Assembly: GCA_028818385.1 (NCBI GenBank)
Contig: JAPPNY010000198.1
Location: 64,492 to 79,604, forward strand
Origin: Spirochaetaceae bacterium
GTDB taxonomy: Bacteria; Spirochaetota; Spirochaetia; SZUA-6; Bin103
Length of the DNA stretch: 15,113 bases
Direction of reading: 5' to 3'
Of this stretch, positions 13,423-15,113 are shown piece by piece; the first letter of the stretch is position 1; the number at the start of each line of letters is the position of its first letter. The position numbers and the translations under genes are program-made. The notes beneath the pieces were generated by a model that made no database searches, had not been told where the DNA came from, and saw nothing but the letters and a program-made list of their open reading frames with translations.

Positions 13423-14904
13423 CTACGGAGCCCAGCTCAGATCGGGCTCGAAGGGGTACATCGGGCGGCGTCGATGGCGGTACGCGAACGAGGTCATGTT
13501 CGCCGCCGTGCTGCCGGGCGTATCGACGCGAACGAAGGACGGGCAGACCTCGCGGTAGGCGGCAAGCGGCGCGTTGACCCCCTTGGCGACGATGAAGCGG
13601 AACCTGCTCGGGTCGATGCCGAAGTCGGTGAGCTGGTGCAGGCTGAACGGCACCATCCGCTTCGAGGTCAGCATGGTGACAAGCCCGGTCGTGCTCTCGA
13701 CGACCGCCGTGCGCCCCTGGTCGTAGTGGTGGACGCCGCCGTGCCGGGCCTCCGGTTCGTGGAAGCGGCCGTCGAACACGTCGAGGACCCGTCCCTCGAT
13801 CGCCAGGGGGTCGCCGTGCAGGCGGTCGGTCTTGCCGCCGATCCGGAACGACCGAACCGCGCCGCGGCCAGCGGCCTCGGCCGCGGCGACCGATTCGGGA
13901 TCGTAGAGGCACACGAACGACGGGCCGGCACCGCGCCGGTGGAACTCGGCGGCCAGGGCGGTGCCGTCGGCCGCCGATCCGCCGCCGACGTTGTCGCCGA
14001 CATCCAGCAGGCAGACCGGAGGCGCGAGCCGCTCGGCGCGATCGACCGCGTCCGGGACGCCGGGAAGATCCGCCTGCAGTTCCGCCCGCATGTCCCATAG
14101 CGCCCGCGCCATCTCCGCGGCAGCCTGCTCGGCAGCCTCCGGATCCCCGTCCGCAACCACGGTCACCGCGGAGCCCATCTCGGCCACGTCGGCGTAGGGG
14201 AACCCCAGCCAGAGGCTTGCCGCGAGAATCCCCGGCCGTTCGCGGATGGCTTCGATCCGCCCCACGAGCGCGCTGAGCGGCGGCTCGTCCGTGCACTGCT
14301 TGTCGATGCTGATCGCCACCGGCGGGAACACGGTGGCCATGCGGGGCGTGAGCGTCCCTCTCAATCGACCGACGAGCAGCCGCGCCGCTTCCCGGCCGCG
14401 GTCCCACTGGTCGACATGCGGGTTCGTGCGGTAGGCGACGATCGCGTCGACCGCTCCGGCCATCCGCGGCGAGAGGTTCGCGTGGGGATCCCCGGTGGCG
14501 ACGACCGGGACGTCGGCTCCCAATAACGCGCGGACCGCACCGAGCCAGTCGCCGTCCACGTCGCGCACGTCCGCGCTGACGGCGGCACCATGAGGCGCAA
14601 CCAGCAGCCCGTCGAGTGGCAGATGCGAACGGATCTCCGCAAGCAGGTGGCGCTTCAGCTCGGCATAGGCGGCGGCCGACACCAGTCCGTACGGCAGTGC
14701 GCGGGCGCCGAACAGCGGAACCGCCTCCGCGGCCGCCTCCTCAAGTCCGGCGAGGAAACCGCCCAGCTCATGACGGGTACCGGCGACCGCGGCCCGCAAG
14801 GAGTCGCCCGCCGCCAGCAGGTTGCCGCGAAAGGCGTCGATGCCGGTCGGTGCCTCGATGAACGTGTTGGTTTCGTGCTGCAAGGCGACGATCCCTACTC
14901 GCAT
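13423..14904 (-). CDS. M81 family metallopeptidase (MlrC-like)
   Basis: This 493-residue protein is related to MlrC (microcystinase C). The N-terminal MlrC region opens MRVGIVALQHETNTF, then LLVAPHGAAVSADVRDVDGD, GDPHAN (D139, H141) and RTNPHVD (H163), which carry the likely zinc ligands. The C-terminal region shows DVGDNVGGGSAADGT (about 301-315) and RFIVAKGVNAPLAAYREV near the end. The family is large and most members degrade small peptides of unknown identity; nothing here points to microcystin as substrate. The ATG at 14904 has GGGGGAG 8 nt upstream. Longer in-frame starts reach into the low-complexity contig end and are not credible. Because the contig ends soon after, an upstream operon partner, such as the peptide transporter genes often seen near this family, cannot be excluded. 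Confidence 0.93.
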   Translation of the reverse strand: MRVGIVALQHETNTFIEAPTGIDAFRGNLLAAGDSLRAAVAGTRHELGGFLAGLEEAAAEAVPLFGARALPYGLVSAAAYAELKRHLLAEIRSHLPLDGLLVAPHGAAVSADVRDVDGDWLGAVRALLGADVPVVATGDPHANLSPRMAGAVDAIVAYRTNPHVDQWDRGREAARLLVGRLRGTLTPRMATVFPPVAISIDKQCTDEPPLSALVGRIEAIRERPGILAASLWLGFPYADVAEMGSAVTVVADGDPEAAEQAAAEMARALWDMRAELQADLPGVPDAVDRAERLAPPVCLLDVGDNVGGGSAADGTALAAEFHRRGAGPSFVCLYDPESVAAAEAAGRGAVRSFRIGGKTDRLHGDPLAIEGRVLDVFDGRFHEPEARHGGVHHYDQGRTAVVESTTGLVTMLTSKRMVPFSLHQLTDFGIDPSRFRFIVAKGVNAPLAAYREVCPSFVRVDTPGSTAANMTSFAYRHRRRPMYPFEPDLSWAP

Positions 14905-14912
14905 GTGCCCGT

Positions 14913-14919
14913 CTCCCCC
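14913..14919 (-). promoter_or_regulatory. Shine-Dalgarno site of the M81 gene
   Basis: GGGGGAG on the minus strand lies 8 nt before the ATG at 14904 and decides the start against the longer upstream frame. The rest of 14905-14985 shows no clear promoter: a TACCAT at 14944-14939 has no good -35. Confidence 0.7.
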
Positions 14920-14985
14920 TCTGCCCGTGCCAGGCCGCATGGTAGCGTGCGCCATGGCAGGCTCGCCGCGCAGGCCTCCCAACGT

Positions 14986-15113
14986 GGGGGGGGGGAATAA
15001 CCCCCCCCACCACCCCCGGGAGAATGGGGGGGCCGGCACACCGCGGTGCCCCACCCCCCACCCGGCCCCCCCCCCCCCCCGGGGTTTTGGGGGGGCGGGG
15101 GGGGGGGGGGGGG
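14986..15113. other. Low-complexity G/C homopolymer at the right contig end
   Basis: Long G and C runs with small interruptions (AATAA, AGAATG, GGTTTTGG) replace normal sequence, as at the left end. I read it as unreliable contig-end sequence and call no gene in it. Confidence 0.8.

Overview
The window is a GC-rich (very roughly two-thirds G+C) bacterial contig fragment with dense housekeeping-type genes. Both ends (about 1-85 and 14986-15113) dissolve into G/C homopolymer that does not look like genuine sequence, so this is probably a metagenome or draft contig. LigA (NAD+-dependent ligase) and a DnaE-type polymerase show it is bacterial. The gene content and GC would suit an uncultivated high-GC spirochaete-like lineage, but that is only a guess and nothing here fixes the taxon.

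Layout. (1) 1-5905, minus strand: dnaE -> yggT -> recG (recG runs off the left end). dnaE and yggT share an ATGA stop/start. The yggT-recG gap is filled by three 103-bp tandem repeats that can fold into two hairpins each, and the recG start codon lies in the loop of the first hairpin. (2) 5945-6667, plus: an MtfA-type zinc peptidase, divergent from dnaE across 39 bp. (3) 6686-8286, minus: a protein-isoaspartate-methyltransferase-like enzyme with a C-terminal extension, overlapping a HIT-family protein by a GTGA junction. (4) 8346-11917, plus: ligA overlapping an FGGY sugar kinase by an ATGA junction. (5) 12030-13400, plus: an AAA_14/DUF4143 ATPase preceded by an unusually AT-rich promoter that carries two strong inverted repeats. 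(6) 13423-14904, minus: an M81/MlrC-family metallopeptidase, convergent with the ATPase.

How they work together. DnaE, RecG and LigA all act in DNA replication and repair, but they sit in two separate transcription units. The other genes look like independent metabolic or protein-maintenance functions. I see no phage, IS, CRISPR, tRNA or rRNA signal, and no evident defence or biosynthetic cluster.

The most interesting items are non-coding. First, the repeats between yggT and recG show compensatory base changes between copies, which supports a selected stem-loop. Second, dnaE, ligA and the ATPase all have a -10-like hexamer ending exactly 6 nt before the start codon and no Shine-Dalgarno site, which predicts leaderless mRNAs. 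Third, an 18-bp perfect palindrome sits between the -35 and -10 elements of the ATPase promoter.
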